A DNA stretch of 47,188 nt. It comes from Mycoplasmataceae bacterium. GTDB lineage: Bacteria > Bacillota_I > Bacilli_A > Mycoplasmatales > Mycoplasmoidaceae. Positions 19,352-29,381 of this stretch are shown one piece after another (position 1 is the first letter of the stretch; each line of letters starts with the position of its first letter). The DNA is taken from the NCBI GenBank assembly GCA_031284985.1, contig JAITWZ010000011.1, positions 1 through 47,188 of the forward strand. The letters are read 5' to 3'. The position numbers were made by a program, and so were the translations under genes. The notes under the pieces are model-generated. The model saw only the letters and a program-made list of their open reading frames with translations. It was not told where the DNA came from and ran no database searches.

Positions 19352-19588
19352 ATGAATCAGAATGAAATTTTCAATATTTTAAAAGATATTGCTAAAAAGA
19401 ATAATATTAGTATCAACAATACACATTTAAATGTTGAACTAAAAAAGATTGGTGTTGATTCACTACAAGGTATTAATTTAATAATCCAAGTGGAAGAAAA
19501 ATGTCATGTAACCATTCCTGATGATGATTTAGTTAAAATCAAAACTCCAGCTGACATTATCAACATCATCATTAAGCTACAAAAATAA
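19352..19588 (+). CDS. acpP: Acyl carrier protein
   Basis: The 78-residue acidic helical protein has the phosphopantetheine attachment motif GVDSLQGINL with Ser37. It carries acyl chains for lipid metabolism. It starts 2 bases after nusG, so it is probably co-transcribed, an unusual neighbour for nusG. Confidence 0.9.
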   Translation: MNQNEIFNILKDIAKKNNISINNTHLNVELKKIGVDSLQGINLIIQVEEKCHVTIPDDDLVKIKTPADIINIIIKLQK

Positions 19589-19628
19589 TTATTTTATTTA
19601 AAGAATTTTAGATAAAAATATAGTTTTT

Positions 19629-19709
19629 TTAATAGTATTTTTTATAATTAAGTTCCAATGGTTCAATAAAGATAGTATGAATGCCATATTTTTTTAGGAT
19701 TTTTAACAT
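19629..19709 (-). pseudogene. Possible 26-codon microORF or gene fragment
   Basis: On the minus strand, ATG 19709 to TAA 19629 reads MLKILKKYGIHTIFIEPLE and ends NYKKYY. The composition is protein-like, but it is too short to place. It occupies the acpP-xseA gap. Confidence 0.2.
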
Positions 19710-19793
19710 TTTAGTAAGATATGTACTATAATAATATTAACGGTTAGTAACTGTTATATTAAAGTAGTATATATTGCAAAACAATGTACATTG

Positions 19794-19799
19794 AAAGGA
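19794..19799 (+). promoter_or_regulatory. Ribosome-binding site of xseA
   Basis: AAAGGA lies shortly before ATG 19804. A TATAAT-like box is about 70 bases upstream, so this gene has a true leader, unlike many others in the window. Confidence 0.45.
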
Positions 19800-19803
19800 C
19801 GCT

Positions 19804-21147
19804 ATGTCTTTAGATAGAAACGAATTTAAAAAAGAAAATAATAACAATAATAAAATGAATAATCCTAGAAATATGAATGACCAGAATCAACCTCTATCTG
19901 TTAGGAATTTTGCTGATGATATTGGTTCAAAATTAAAAAACTTGAATCAATATACAATTAAAGGACAATTAGTTGATCCACGCGAGATTCTGAACCAAAA
20001 AAATAGGACAACTTCTTTCTATGCTTCGCTACGTGATGAAAAAGAAGAATGTCGTGTAAGTATTAAAATTTTTGATAAAACCACAGCTGACCTTGATCCA
20101 AATATTAAAGAAGGTGATTTAGTAGTTGTTACAGCCACTGTAGCTTTTATGAATAAAAGAGGTGAGTTATATTTAAAAGCCACAAAAATTAAATTATTTG
20201 GTATTGGTGAGTTATATAAAAAAATTGAAGAACTTAAAATTAAATTAAGAGCTGAAGGATTATTTGATCCTAGTCGTAAGAAAAAATTACCATTCATTCC
20301 AAGATGTGTTGGTTTAATAACAGGAAAAGGTTCAATGGGTATTCATGATGTACAAGATAACACAGAACGTCGTTGACCAGGAATTCATTTTAAAATCCGT
20401 GAAGTTACTGTCGATGGTACAACTCCACCACGTGAAATGTTTCGTGATTTAAAGAATTTACAGGCTGATCCTAATGTTGATGTTATTGTCATTGCTCGTG
20501 GAGGTGGTGACCCACAAGGTATGCTAATGTTTAGTGATGAAGAATTAGTTCGTGAAGTTGCAGCGTGTAAATTACCAGTAATTTCTGCCATTGGACACGA
20601 AGAAGACCATCCTTTGCTTGATGATGTAGCTGATGTACGTGCTTCAACTCCTACTGATGTTGCTAAGCATCTAGTGCCTGATTGAAGATTTGAGAATGAA
20701 AATATTGCACTTATGAAACAAAATCTTTTAAAAACTATTAAACATATGCTAGAATTTAATGAATCACGTTTACGTTCTATGCAATTACCTTCACAAGAAA
20801 AAATCTTTTCTAACAATATTATCATGGTTTTAAATTTACAAAATCGTTTAAAAACATTAATGAATAATAAAATTGCTCGTGATGATCATTTTGAACAATG
20901 CTATCCACAAATGAGAAATTTAATCAATAACCAATTATTGGTCAATGAAAATTTCATTAACAATATCCAAGACCATCTAAATGCCCTAGATCCTCGTAAA
21001 GTACTAAAACGTGGATATGCAATCATCAAAAGTGAACGTGGTATCATTAAAACTGTAAACGAAGTTACAATCAATGATAAAGTAACAATGGAAATGCATG
21101 ATGGTATGGTAGAAACAGTTGTAAAGGAGGTAAAAAAATATGGATAA
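19804..21147 (+). CDS. xseA: Exodeoxyribonuclease VII large subunit
   Basis: Single-strand-specific exonuclease subunit of 447 residues. An Asn-rich N-terminal leader (about 35 residues) precedes the OB-fold (NQYTIKGQLVDP, TSFYASLRDEKEECRVSIKIF). The catalytic domain shows RCVGLITGKGSMGIHDV, DVIVIARGGGDPQGML, ISAIGHEEDHPLLDDVADVRASTPTDVAKHL. UGA Trp codons are at 20374-20376 and 20683-20685. The last 8 bases overlap xseB. Confidence 0.95.
21123..21130 (+). promoter_or_regulatory. Strong Shine-Dalgarno of xseB
   Basis: AAAGGAGG inside xseA, 9 bases before the xseB ATG. It is the best ribosome-binding site in the window. Confidence 0.7.
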
Positions 21148-21352
21148 TAAAATTGAAATACTAAAAGATTTTAACTATGAAGAAGCGAAGAAAGAATTAT
21201 CAAATATAGTTAATAAATTAGAGGTTGGTGACATGCCATTAAACGAATCTATTAATTTATTTGAAAGAGGAGCTGAGCTTTCTAAATTGTGTCAAACTTT
21301 TCTGAATAACGCGAAATCAAAAGTAAAAAAAATTGAAGACGAAGCAAAATAA
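21140..21352 (+). CDS. xseB: Exodeoxyribonuclease VII small subunit
   Basis: The 70-residue helical protein reads FNYEEAKKELSNIVNKLEVGDMPLNESINLFERGAELSKLCQ across the conserved core (shown here in part). It associates with XseA. Start overlap with xseA ensures coupled synthesis. The sequence GCAAAA-TAAT-TTTTGC spans its stop codon and may form a weak hairpin. Confidence 0.93.
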   Translation: MDNKIEILKDFNYEEAKKELSNIVNKLEVGDMPLNESINLFERGAELSKLCQTFLNNAKSKVKKIEDEAK

Positions 21353-21459
21353 TTTTTGCTCTTAATATAAAAATGCTTGCTTTTTTTGTGCATCGATAAT
21401 TAAGTTAATCGCTACATAATTAGAAAATAACTGTTTAAAAATATTAAAAATCAATATAC

Positions 21460-21465
21460 TATAAT
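21460..21465 (+). promoter_or_regulatory. -10 box of the nucleotidyltransferase-amidohydrolase operon
   Basis: TATAAT ends 12 bases before ATG 21478. Confidence 0.45.
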
Positions 21466-21477
21466 ATATATAGTGCT

Positions 21478-22158
21478 ATGAATTTAATATTAATGTGCGG
21501 TGGAATGGGTACAAGAGCCAAACCATATCGTAAAAATCTCCCAAAAGAAATGTTACCATACAAACGTTTTAGCAAAAAACCTGTCATAATGGAAATTATT
21601 GATAGTATTGCTGGATATGTGAATGATATCATTGTATGTTGTGGTGAAGATAAAAAGACCATGTATGAACAAATCGCTGCTAAATTTAAAACTAGTGAAA
21701 GAGATGTAATTTGAAGTAAAGACAGTAATTCGGGAATTTTCTATGCTCTAAGAAGTGCTTGTAAATTAAGCAATGATGATAACATTATTTGTTTTTGTGA
21801 CAGTTGAACAGATTCGATTAATTGATTTGCAAAATTTTGTGCAACCACAAAACCTAATGGTTTATTAATGTTAACTGAGAACATCGAAGAAAAATATCGA
21901 ATCAATTATGGTTGTATAGTTGGTAAAAAATATATTGATAAATCTAATGAAACTGATTTAGTCCCTAACCGTTCTTTTGGAGTATTCTATTTAAATAAAA
22001 ATTTGAAATTTGGTAAAAATTTTAATGATTTGCATGATATGTATAATGAGTTATTGCATAAAGATATGATGGGTTTTGTTATTGGAAAAAGTAAACATTG
22101 CTATGATGTTGGCAACAAACATGTTTGAAAGAAAAATATCGTGTGCAAAAAAATTTAA
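21478..22158 (+). CDS. Sugar-phosphate/NTP nucleotidyltransferase family protein
   Basis: The 226-residue product begins MNLILMCGGMGTRAKPYRKN, followed by LPKEMLP, close to the GGxGTR...PKpMLP signature of sugar nucleotidyltransferases. FCDSWTDSI occupies the position of the metal-binding Asp region. UGA Trp codons occur, including 22126-22128, so the gene ends at 22156-22158 (NIVCKKI). The substrate cannot be told. It overlaps the amidohydrolase start, and a role in activating a sugar or alcohol phosphate is plausible. Confidence 0.75.
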
Positions 22159-23456
22159 TACTTATAAAAAACTGTACGCTTATTGCAGTCGATCTAAATC
22201 AGCCAATTGTCCAACGTGATGTTGATATTTTAATTGAAGATACAAAAATAAAATCTATTGGAAAAGATATTGTTGCTCAAGGAGCCAAGATTATTGATGG
22301 TCAAAACAAATATGTAACTCCTGGTTTTATTAATTGTCATGCACATATACCAATGAGTGTTTTTCGTGAAGCGATTGATGGATATGGGCTGCAAGACTGA
22401 CTCACAAAAGCTATATGGCCAATAGAGAATAAACTAAATATTGATGATATATATTGATTTAGTTTATTAAGTATGTATGAATCATTAAGTAATGGTGTAA
22501 CAACTATTAATGATATGTATTTTCTCACTGAAGGAATCATTAAAGCTAAGCATGCTGCATTAATAAACCTATACACAACTATAACTTTAATGGATATTGA
22601 TGGTGAAAGTAATGGTAAGAAAAGATGAGATAATTTTATAAATATGGTTGAGAAATACCCAAATGAAAACATCATTATGTCATTTCATGGTTTGAATACA
22701 TGCTCACCAAAATATATTCAAACATGTGTTGAAGCATATAAAAACTTTCAAAAAAATAGTAATGCCAAGTCTAATCTCCTTCACATTCATTTTTGTGAGA
22801 ATACTCAAGAAGTTGCTGACACTTGCAAAAAGCATAACATTACCGTACCAAGTGTAGCCTTACAAAAATATTTTAAAGATTTTAAATTAATTTTAGCTCA
22901 TGCAGTAAAAACCACAAGCGCTGATTTAGATATTCTTAAACAACTAAATTGTACAGTGTGCCACGATCCAGTAAGTAATCTACGTTTAGGTTCTGGTGTG
23001 TGTGATATTATTAAATTACGAGAACATGGGATTAATGTATGCTTGGGTACAGATGGACAAGGGAGTGGAAGTAATTTAAGTATGCTAAAAGAAATGCGTC
23101 TAGCTTGTTTATTACCAAAAGGGTTAAAAGAAAACCCTAGCATTATTAATGCTTACGATGCACTGCAAATGGCCACCATTAACGGCGCAAAGGCATTAGG
23201 TATTGAAAAGTCTAAGGGTAGTGTTAGTATTGGCAAGGACGCTGATTTAAACATCTTTAATTTCAAAGCTATTGAGATGTTTCCTGTTAATGATGTTGTT
23301 TCTGATTTAGTTTATAATGCTAACAGTGAAGATATTGAGACAGTTATTGTTGGTGGAAAAATAATAATTGAGAATCACGCCCATGTTTTACTTAAAAAAG
23401 AAGAAATCACTAAAAAATGCGCAGAACTAATTAATGAAATTAAAAAACGACAATAA
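22143..23456 (+). CDS. Amidohydrolase, S-adenosylhomocysteine/methylthioadenosine deaminase-like
   Basis: Metal-dependent deaminase of 437 residues from GTG 22143 (MQKNLILIKNCTLI); a TTG at 22125 in the same frame is an alternative. Metal and active-site motifs are seen in order: PGFINCHAHIPMS (HxH), LLHIHFCENTQE, LILAHAV, and CLGTDGQGSGSNLSM. UGA Trp codons occur in LQDWLT and DIYWFS. Length and motifs fit the MtaD/SAH deaminase group, which salvages products of S-adenosylmethionine use, but atrazine-chlorohydrolase-like relatives act on other purines or pyrimidines. Confidence 0.82.
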
Positions 23457-23504
23457 TTATGAGAATTATTCACTATTAATTATTAGATATTATAATTAAT
23501 GTAT

Positions 23505-23582
23505 GGCGATTATGGCGAAGCTGGTTAACGCACCTGATTGTGAATCAGGCACTCATGGGTTCAAGTCCCATTAGTCGCCCCA
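23505..23582 (+). tRNA. tRNA-His (GTG)
   Basis: Acceptor GCGATTA pairs with TAGTCGC, with the extra G-1 at 23505 opposite C73, the histidine identity element. Anticodon stem CCTGA/TCAGG closes loop TTGTGAA (anticodon GTG). CCA is encoded. Confidence 0.96.
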
Positions 23583-23602
23583 TTAATTATTACAGTCAGC
23601 AA

Positions 23603-23679
23603 TGGCGCACCCAGGATGATTCGAACACCCGACACCAAGTTTAGGAAACTTGTGCTCTATCCAGCTGAGCTATGGGTGC
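23603..23679 (-). tRNA. tRNA-Arg (CCT)
   Basis: On the minus strand the acceptor GCACCCA pairs with TGGGTGC, discriminator G, CCA encoded. Stem CAAGT/ACTTG closes loop TTCCTAA, giving anticodon CCT for AGG codons. Confidence 0.95.
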
Positions 23680-23692
23680 ATAAGTAGCACGA

Positions 23693-23974
23693 CTATAATA
23701 CTTTTTGCAAGCGCCTTGAATGTTTTAAAATTTGTTTATAGATCCCTTTAAGAGTTTTAACATCAATTTGATCTTTTGACAATGTGACAATTTTATCCAT
23801 TAATTGCTGCTCACGTAATTTATTGCGTACAGGCTGTTTGCCATCTTTTTTTATCTTGCCGATTGCTGCAGTAACCTGATAACGTTTAATAAGCGCTGTA
23901 ACAATTGCCGTATCGCATAAATCGATTTCTTGTCTTAAGGTATTGATTTGTGCTTGTGGATCAGTTTTTTTCAT
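23693..23974 (-). CDS. Chorismate mutase, AroQ type
   Basis: Converts chorismate to prephenate. The 93-residue helical protein has the AroQ active site in the right spacing: R14, R31, K42, R54-E55, S86 and Q90, matching R11, R28, K39, R51-E52, S84 and Q88 of the E. coli domain, with Asn51 in place of Asp48. Motifs are LRQEIDLCDTAIV and KKDGKQPVRNKLREQQ. It is a stand-alone domain. No other shikimate or aromatic gene is visible in the window. Confidence 0.88.
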   Translation of the reverse strand: MKKTDPQAQINTLRQEIDLCDTAIVTALIKRYQVTAAIGKIKKDGKQPVRNKLREQQLMDKIVTLSKDQIDVKTLKGIYKQILKHSRRLQKVL

Positions 23975-24091
23975 AATATGTTAGATATTAGGGTTGAATT
24001 ATATTTGCTGAGTTGGTTTGACTTCTTAATTACATTATATAAAAATAATACGAAGCAAGAGTAAAAGTTTATCAGTCAGTTATAGAATTTA

Positions 24092-24097
24092 TATAAT
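24092..24097 (+). promoter_or_regulatory. -10 box of BspA-like lipoprotein 1 (leaderless)
   Basis: TATAAT ends 8 bases before ATG 24106. Confidence 0.5.
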
Positions 24098-24105
24098 AAT
24101 AGTAT

Positions 24106-25011
24106 ATGAAATTGAAACAAATTAGTAAATGAATGTTATGCATCTTATTACTGAGTGTATTATCTTTATCAGTGGTTTTATCAAGTTGTAGTAAAACCGA
24201 CTCATCACCTTATGAGAATGATCGCACTAAATATAATTTGTCTGGTACTAATTGGCAAGGTCACATTACAGGACAAGTAACAATTAAAGTGGATGAAATA
24301 GGTCATTTTGCAACTATTGTTAGTAGTACTTCATACACTGCTCATGATTTAATCATTCCCCAATATGTATATGTGGATGGTATAGCATATACGATGAGTG
24401 CTAATGGTTTTACTTTAAATTCTGAATATGTAACTGGGACAATTTATGTTCCACCTAGTTTTATATATGTTGGTGGTAAAAATGATGCGATTGCAATTAA
24501 TTGTCCAAATGCAGAAACTGTAATCTTCCCAGCAACTGTTACTGAATTATTTTCTCATAGCATTAATGTTAAATATATTAAAATTCCTAAAACCATCACC
24601 TATATTGGTTCTGAGGCTTTTAAAGACTGTACAGCAATAAATGAAATTGTCATTTCTGACGGAATCACAAACATCAACGATAAAACATTTTATAATTGTA
24701 TTGGTTTAACAAAAATTACTCTTCCATATGATTTACTTAGTATTAGTGAATACGCTTTTTGAGGTTGTGAAAACTTAGCAACAATAGAATTTGGAAAATA
24801 TATTAGAAAAATTGACAATCATGCTTTTGGGTTATGTACAAGTTTACCAATTATTTTTATAGGTGAGAGTGTAACAGAAATGGGTGAAAGTGTTTTTGCT
24901 TCATGAACAGAATTACAAACTATTAAATTACCGTGATATTATAAACAAAAACCTGCTAAATGAAATGATTTATGATCTGCTAATTCTATTGCAAAAATCG
25001 AATATAGATAG
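24106..25011 (+). CDS. BspA-like leucine-rich-repeat lipoprotein 1
   Basis: The 301-residue surface protein has a lipoprotein signal ending LSSC (Cys near residue 28). After a spacer domain of about 110 residues (NWQGHITGQVTIKVDE, YTAHDLIIPQYVYVDG), LRR_5-type repeats follow: VTELFSHSINVKYIKIPKTITYIG, then EAFKDCTAINEIVI, KTFYNCIGLTKITLP, YAFWGCENLATIEF and HAFGLCTSLPIIFI. Each repeat ends with the FxxCxxLxxIxLP pattern. UGA Trp codons are frequent in the C-terminal part. It shares architecture with the gene at 36798. Confidence 0.9.
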
Positions 25012-25016
25012 TTGTT

Positions 25017-26762
25017 TTAATGGTGAAATAATTTATGTGCTTTCTTGTCACCAGGAATGATTTTCATATTTTTATATAAATTAATGGCAGAAGGGTTGTT
25101 GTGAGACATTTGGATTTTTGCTTTTACGTCTTGCTTATGTAAAACAGCACTACGCTCACTTTTATAATTATCATTAATTGCAAGGTTTTTATTTATTATT
25201 GGTTGTCCACCACCATTGATACAACCACCATTACAGGCCATAATTTCAATAAATTGAAACTTCTTCATTAAATCGCTATTTAAAAATTTAAACACATTAG
25301 CAGCCCCGCTAACGATTGCAGCATGTAATTTAACTTTACCAATCAAAACATCAGTAGTTTTAACACCAGGATAATCTGGTACTGGTGTGTAAGTTATCTT
25401 CGCTGCTTTATTCGTGCCTTCAACCAGACATTTTGCTGTTCTAATTGCAGCTTCCATCACTCCACCTGCTGTTCCAAATATCACACCAGCACCACTATAA
25501 TCACCAATTGGTGTATCAACTGCTTCATCCTCAAGGTTTTTAAAGTCAATATTATGCATTCTAATCAATGTAGCAAGTTCACGTGTTGTTAACACAGCAT
25601 CAATACTTTTATCCAAACTAGCTTCATATTTTTTAGCAATACATGGCATAATTGATACAACAAACAAGTCTTCTTTTTTTATTTTTTTATCAGTAATAGT
25701 TTGTAAATAGTAATTTCTAGCAATTGCTCCAAAAATTTGTTGTGGTGTTTTTGTTGTTGAAAGACAAGGTTTTAAATTGGGATAAAAATTATTAGCTAAA
25801 CGATTCCATGCTGGGCAACATGAAGTGAACATGGGCATTGTTGAATCCCCTGAATTGTTGGCTGTAATACCAAACGCATTATTTTTAATTGGCAAATGTA
25901 AACGGTGTAGCAACTCAGTAGCTTCTTCCATAATTGTTATATCAGCTGCAAAACTTATATCAAATACTTTTTTAAAACCAATTTTTCTTAAAGCAGCATA
26001 AATTTTACCAGTAACATCAGTACCAAGTTTTAGGCCGAATTCCTCTCCTAATGCAGTTCTAACAGCAGGTGCAATTGCCACAATCGCATGTTTATTTTTT
26101 ATTGCTTTTTGAACAATTTCAATATGACTCTTTTCAGTTAGGGCACCTGTTGGACAGTTATTAACACATTGACCACACAATAAACAATTAGTTTTATCAA
26201 GGCAAATACTATTTTTTAAAGAGGTATTTGGTTTGATTAGAGTAGTCACTTTATCACCATTTTTTTCAGTACCAAGTACTATACTCTTAGTTGTTGTTAA
26301 AACACTACAAGTTGTTACACAACGCTGACACTTAATACATTTATTATTATCAATAACAATCGCAGTACTTGTATCGTTTAATAATGCTTTATCAGCAACA
26401 TAAGGTTTTTTTATCTGGGGCTTATTAGCAATAATTAATTTTAAAAATTCACAACTTGTACGACGCATACATGTACCACACTTAAAATCATGCTTTTCTA
26501 ATAATTGTTCAACTCTCAACTTGTGAAATGCACGAATTTCTTCATCATCTGTAATAATTACATCACCATCGTTCACAACAGTCCCACATGCTAATTTCTT
26601 ATTACCATTAATTTTTACCAAGCAGTAGCCACATTTGGTAATGTTATTACATTCTTTTAAATAACATAATGTTGGTATAATTATATCATTTCTCTTACAA
26701 AACTCAATGACATTTTCTTGCTTGTTGTTTCATGTGAATTTTTTGCCGTTAACAGTTATCAT
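25017..26762 (-). CDS. hydA: [FeFe]-hydrogenase, modular (CpI-like)
   Basis: Catalyses reversible 2H+ + 2e- to H2. The 581-residue product matches the Clostridium pasteurianum CpI architecture. It has an N-terminal [2Fe-2S] domain (CYLKECNNITKCGYC, then C58), a His-ligated [4Fe-4S] site (H91, C95, C98, C104) and two ferredoxin-type clusters (C142, C145, C148, C152; C193, C196, C199, C203). The H-cluster domain has L1 TSCCPAW (C315 proton relay, C316 ligand), L2 MPCIAKKYE (C374) and L3 MACNGGCINGGGQP (C510, C514). All ligands are present. Start is ATG 26762; one UGA Trp lies in the N-terminus. Directly downstream of cmk on the same strand, 34 bases apart. Maturases are not in the window. Confidence 0.95.
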
Positions 26763-26796
26763 TTTCTCTATCTTAAGTTAACAAGCGCTCCATTCA

Positions 26797-27471
26797 TTAT
26801 TGTGTATTAAATTTCGGATTATTAATAATTGACATGAATTTATCATATAAGAAGTTAGTGCACTCATCAATAGTTTTACCAGTAGTATCTAAAAATAAAG
26901 CATCAGGTGCTTGTTTCAAAGGTGAAATAATACGTGTCATATCTAATTCATCACGTTTTAGCAAATCTTCTAGAATTGCATCAAAACTATCAACTTTACC
27001 ACTTTGTTCCCAACGACGTTGTGCACGTAATTTAGGATCAGCTGTAACATAGACTTTAAGAGTAGCGCCAGGAAACATAACAGTAGTCGTATCTCGACCT
27101 TCAATAACAATGTTAGCTAATTTTGCAATTTTCTTTTGCGTATCACTTGATGCTACACGGATTTCAGGGATTTTAGAAATTAATGGAACAAACGATGAAA
27201 TTTCTTTGCTATAACATAATTTGGTTACATCTACTCCATTTAAAAAAAATGAATCACCTGACTGATTCACATTTGTTTCATTAATAATTTTTAAAATAGC
27301 GTTTATGTCGGTGATATCGGTATTTGCATTTTTAAGAGCAATCGCATAACAGCGATATAAACCGCCTGAATTAATATAAGTAAAACCAAGTTTTTTCGAC
27401 AACGCTCTAGCGATGGTGCTTTTGCCAGCACCAGCTGGACCATCCATTGCTATTTGGTAGTATACTGACAT
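26797..27471 (-). CDS. cmk: Cytidylate kinase
   Basis: Phosphorylates CMP and dCMP. The 224-residue product starts MSVYYQIAMDGPAGAGKST with the P-loop, then YINSGGLYRCYAIAL (family YxDTGAMYRA), IVIEGRDTTTVMFPGA, KVYVTADPKLRAQRRW and DELDMTRIISPLKQAPDALFLDTT. Full length. It probably heads a two-gene transcript with hydA, an unexpected pairing. Confidence 0.95.
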   Translation of the reverse strand: MSVYYQIAMDGPAGAGKSTIARALSKKLGFTYINSGGLYRCYAIALKNANTDITDINAILKIINETNVNQSGDSFFLNGVDVTKLCYSKEISSFVPLISKIPEIRVASSDTQKKIAKLANIVIEGRDTTTVMFPGATLKVYVTADPKLRAQRRWEQSGKVDSFDAILEDLLKRDELDMTRIISPLKQAPDALFLDTTGKTIDECTNFLYDKFMSIINNPKFNTQ

Positions 27472-27481
27472 ACTTAATAAT

Positions 27482-27487
27482 ATTATA
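27482..27487 (-). promoter_or_regulatory. -10 box of cmk (leaderless)
   Basis: Minus-strand TATAAT ends 10 bases before the ATG; the gap 27472-27689 is a divergent promoter region with rpmI. Confidence 0.45.
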
Positions 27488-27689
27488 ATTGATATTTAAA
27501 AAATATCATAAAAATTTTAATAAATTGTTAATTTTATATCTAATATAATATATTTTTATTATTTTATTTTGTTTAAAACTAATATATATTATATAGAAGA
27601 GTGTGGTAATATATGTATATTTTTCAGTGTTTGGAGTTAAGATTTTATTAAATTTCTATTTATATACTATAATATATATAGGTAATATT

Positions 27690-27905
27690 ATGCCAAAACA
27701 AAAAACAAAGAAGGCAGTAAGTAAAAGATTTAAAGTTTCGAAAACTGGTAAGGTTATGCATAAGCATACTAACCGTTCACATCGAGCTTTTGGTAAGACT
27801 ACTAAACAGAAACGTCATTCTCGTAAGACAGCTACTATGAATGCTGCTAGTAGTGATCGTATTGGACGTTGTTTGCCATATTCGAAATTTAGTAAGAAAG
27901 GATAA
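27690..27905 (+). CDS. rpmI: 50S ribosomal protein L35
   Basis: The 71-residue basic protein (MPKQKTKKAVSKRFKVSKTG, later KRHSRKTATMNAASSDR). An open frame extends upstream to 27603, but ATG 27690 gives the family start. infC, the usual upstream partner, is not adjacent here. Confidence 0.94.
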   Translation: MPKQKTKKAVSKRFKVSKTGKVMHKHTNRSHRAFGKTTKQKRHSRKTATMNAASSDRIGRCLPYSKFSKKG

Positions 27906-27910
27906 TATAT

Positions 27911-28258
27911 ATGCGTGCAACTAACGGACCAGTAACAAGACAACGACGTAAAGCTATTAAAAGAAGAGTAGAAGGTGCTTGAGGTACAAAACATACTTCT
28001 TATAAGATTGCTCGTCAAACATTAATTCGTAGTGCTAAGTATGCTCTACGTGATCGTCGTGCTAAAAAACGTGATTTTCGTTCTTTATGAATTTCTCGTA
28101 TAAATGCAGCATTACGTCCAATGGGTTATAACTATTCGACTTTCATTAATGCTTTGGCTAAAAAGAAAATTTTAATAAATCGTTTAATTGTTTCTGAACT
28201 AGCTATTAACAACCCCGCTGAATTTAATTCACTAGTAGAATTTGCCTTTGCTAAGTAG
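27911..28258 (+). CDS. rplT: 50S ribosomal protein L20
   Basis: The 115-residue basic protein has [21 protein letters not shown], two UGA Trp codons (GAWGTKH, SLWISRI) and [19 protein letters not shown]. It binds 23S rRNA early in 50S assembly. It follows rpmI by 5 bases and, in other Firmicutes, represses its own operon. Confidence 0.95.
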
Positions 28259-28263
28259 TGGAT

Positions 28264-29355
28264 ATGCAGCCTAGTAAAAAAAAATATACACATTTTGATA
28301 CAAATATGTGTATTGTGACATTTATTATACCTGCATATAACTGTAAGGACACAATTGTTCAATTACTTTCCTCTTTTGATTATGAATGAAAAGATAACTT
28401 TGAAATAATTATTGTTGATGATGGTTCAACAATATCCTTTAAAAATAAAATCACAAATTTTTTAGGTAAATATCCTAATACAATACATTATATTAGAAAG
28501 GAAAATGGTAATTGGGGTAGTGTTATTAACTACGTTAAAAACTATCATTTAGTGCATGGACATTGAGTTAAGATAATTGATGCTGATGACTTAATATATA
28601 CAACAAATTTCTTTGCATATTTAACTCATTTGCAAAATAGTTATCTACGAGAAAAATATGATTTAGTAATTAGTTCTTTCTTACTAGAACATATTAAAAG
28701 TAACAACACTGAGTTTAAAAGAGTTTACGGAGCGCGTGGAAAGATTCGCTACACAAGTGTTGATAAATTTTATAATATTAATTCAATCATTACTCACCAT
28801 TCAATTAGTATAAAAAAAGAATTATTTTATGCTTTAGTAGATTTGCCTGAAAAAAGTACATTTATGGATACTGGCCTTATATTTCAACTCTTATTACTTA
28901 GTAAAGGGTGTGTTTTCCTTCCTAAAAAATTATTTTTATACATTTATCGTGTTGGTAATCCAAATCAGTCCATTGCATTACGAAACTTCATAAAAAGTAA
29001 GGAGCATATCTTCCGCTTAATAAAATTCATTACTAAGTTTAATATCAATACTGGTATCTCTGATAAACGACGACGCGTCTTACAAGCTATGCTTAAAAGA
29101 GTAATTTATTTAATAGTAATGATAATTTCTGTTGATCCAAATAAAAATTCTAGTATGCATGCTAATGAAATTTTATACCTTAAAAGTATCATCAAAGATA
29201 ATTTAGGCGAAAGACAATCTCGTTTATTACTATTGTCAAACCCTTTTATTTCATTAATATATTTCCGTCAATCAAAGATTATTAAAATTATTTATACTTT
29301 TACTTTTCAACGTGTTAATTGGGGTGTTTTCAAAGCAATAAAAGCTGGTGGATAA
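28264..29355 (+). CDS. Family 2 glycosyltransferase
   Basis: The 363-residue enzyme has a GT-A nucleotide-binding start VTFIIPAYNCKDTIVQLLSS, IIIVDDGST, and the metal-binding IDADD. UGA Trp codons occur in YEWKDN and GHWVKI. The C-terminal half contains a hydrophobic, basic stretch (FIKSKEHIFRLIKF onward) typical of polysaccharide or glycolipid transferases of the cytoplasmic membrane face. It starts 5 bases after rplT and converges on glf, suggesting a role in surface-glycan synthesis. Confidence 0.88.
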
Positions 29356-29381
29356 AATTATTTTCCACTAATAATTTTATC
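29351..29381. terminator. Bidirectional terminator-like hairpin between GT2 and glf
   Basis: A perfect 12-bp inverted repeat, GATAAAATTATT and AATAATTTTATC, with a 7-base loop covers both convergent stop codons. It is A+T rich and could serve both strands. Confidence 0.5.

Noticed and set aside
20019-20825. Minus-strand ORFs of 92 and 146 codons opposite xseA
   Set aside because: Antisense to conserved XseA motifs, with no start signals of their own.
25017-26762. Hydrogenase as contamination from a Clostridium
   Set aside because: The frame contains an in-frame UGA in its N-terminal domain and lies between genes with the same code and composition.
27603-27689. N-terminal extension of L35 from the upstream open frame
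   Set aside because: The extra residues are hydrophobic and Tyr/Ile rich, contain promoter sequence, and are unlike L35. ATG 27690 gives the family start.
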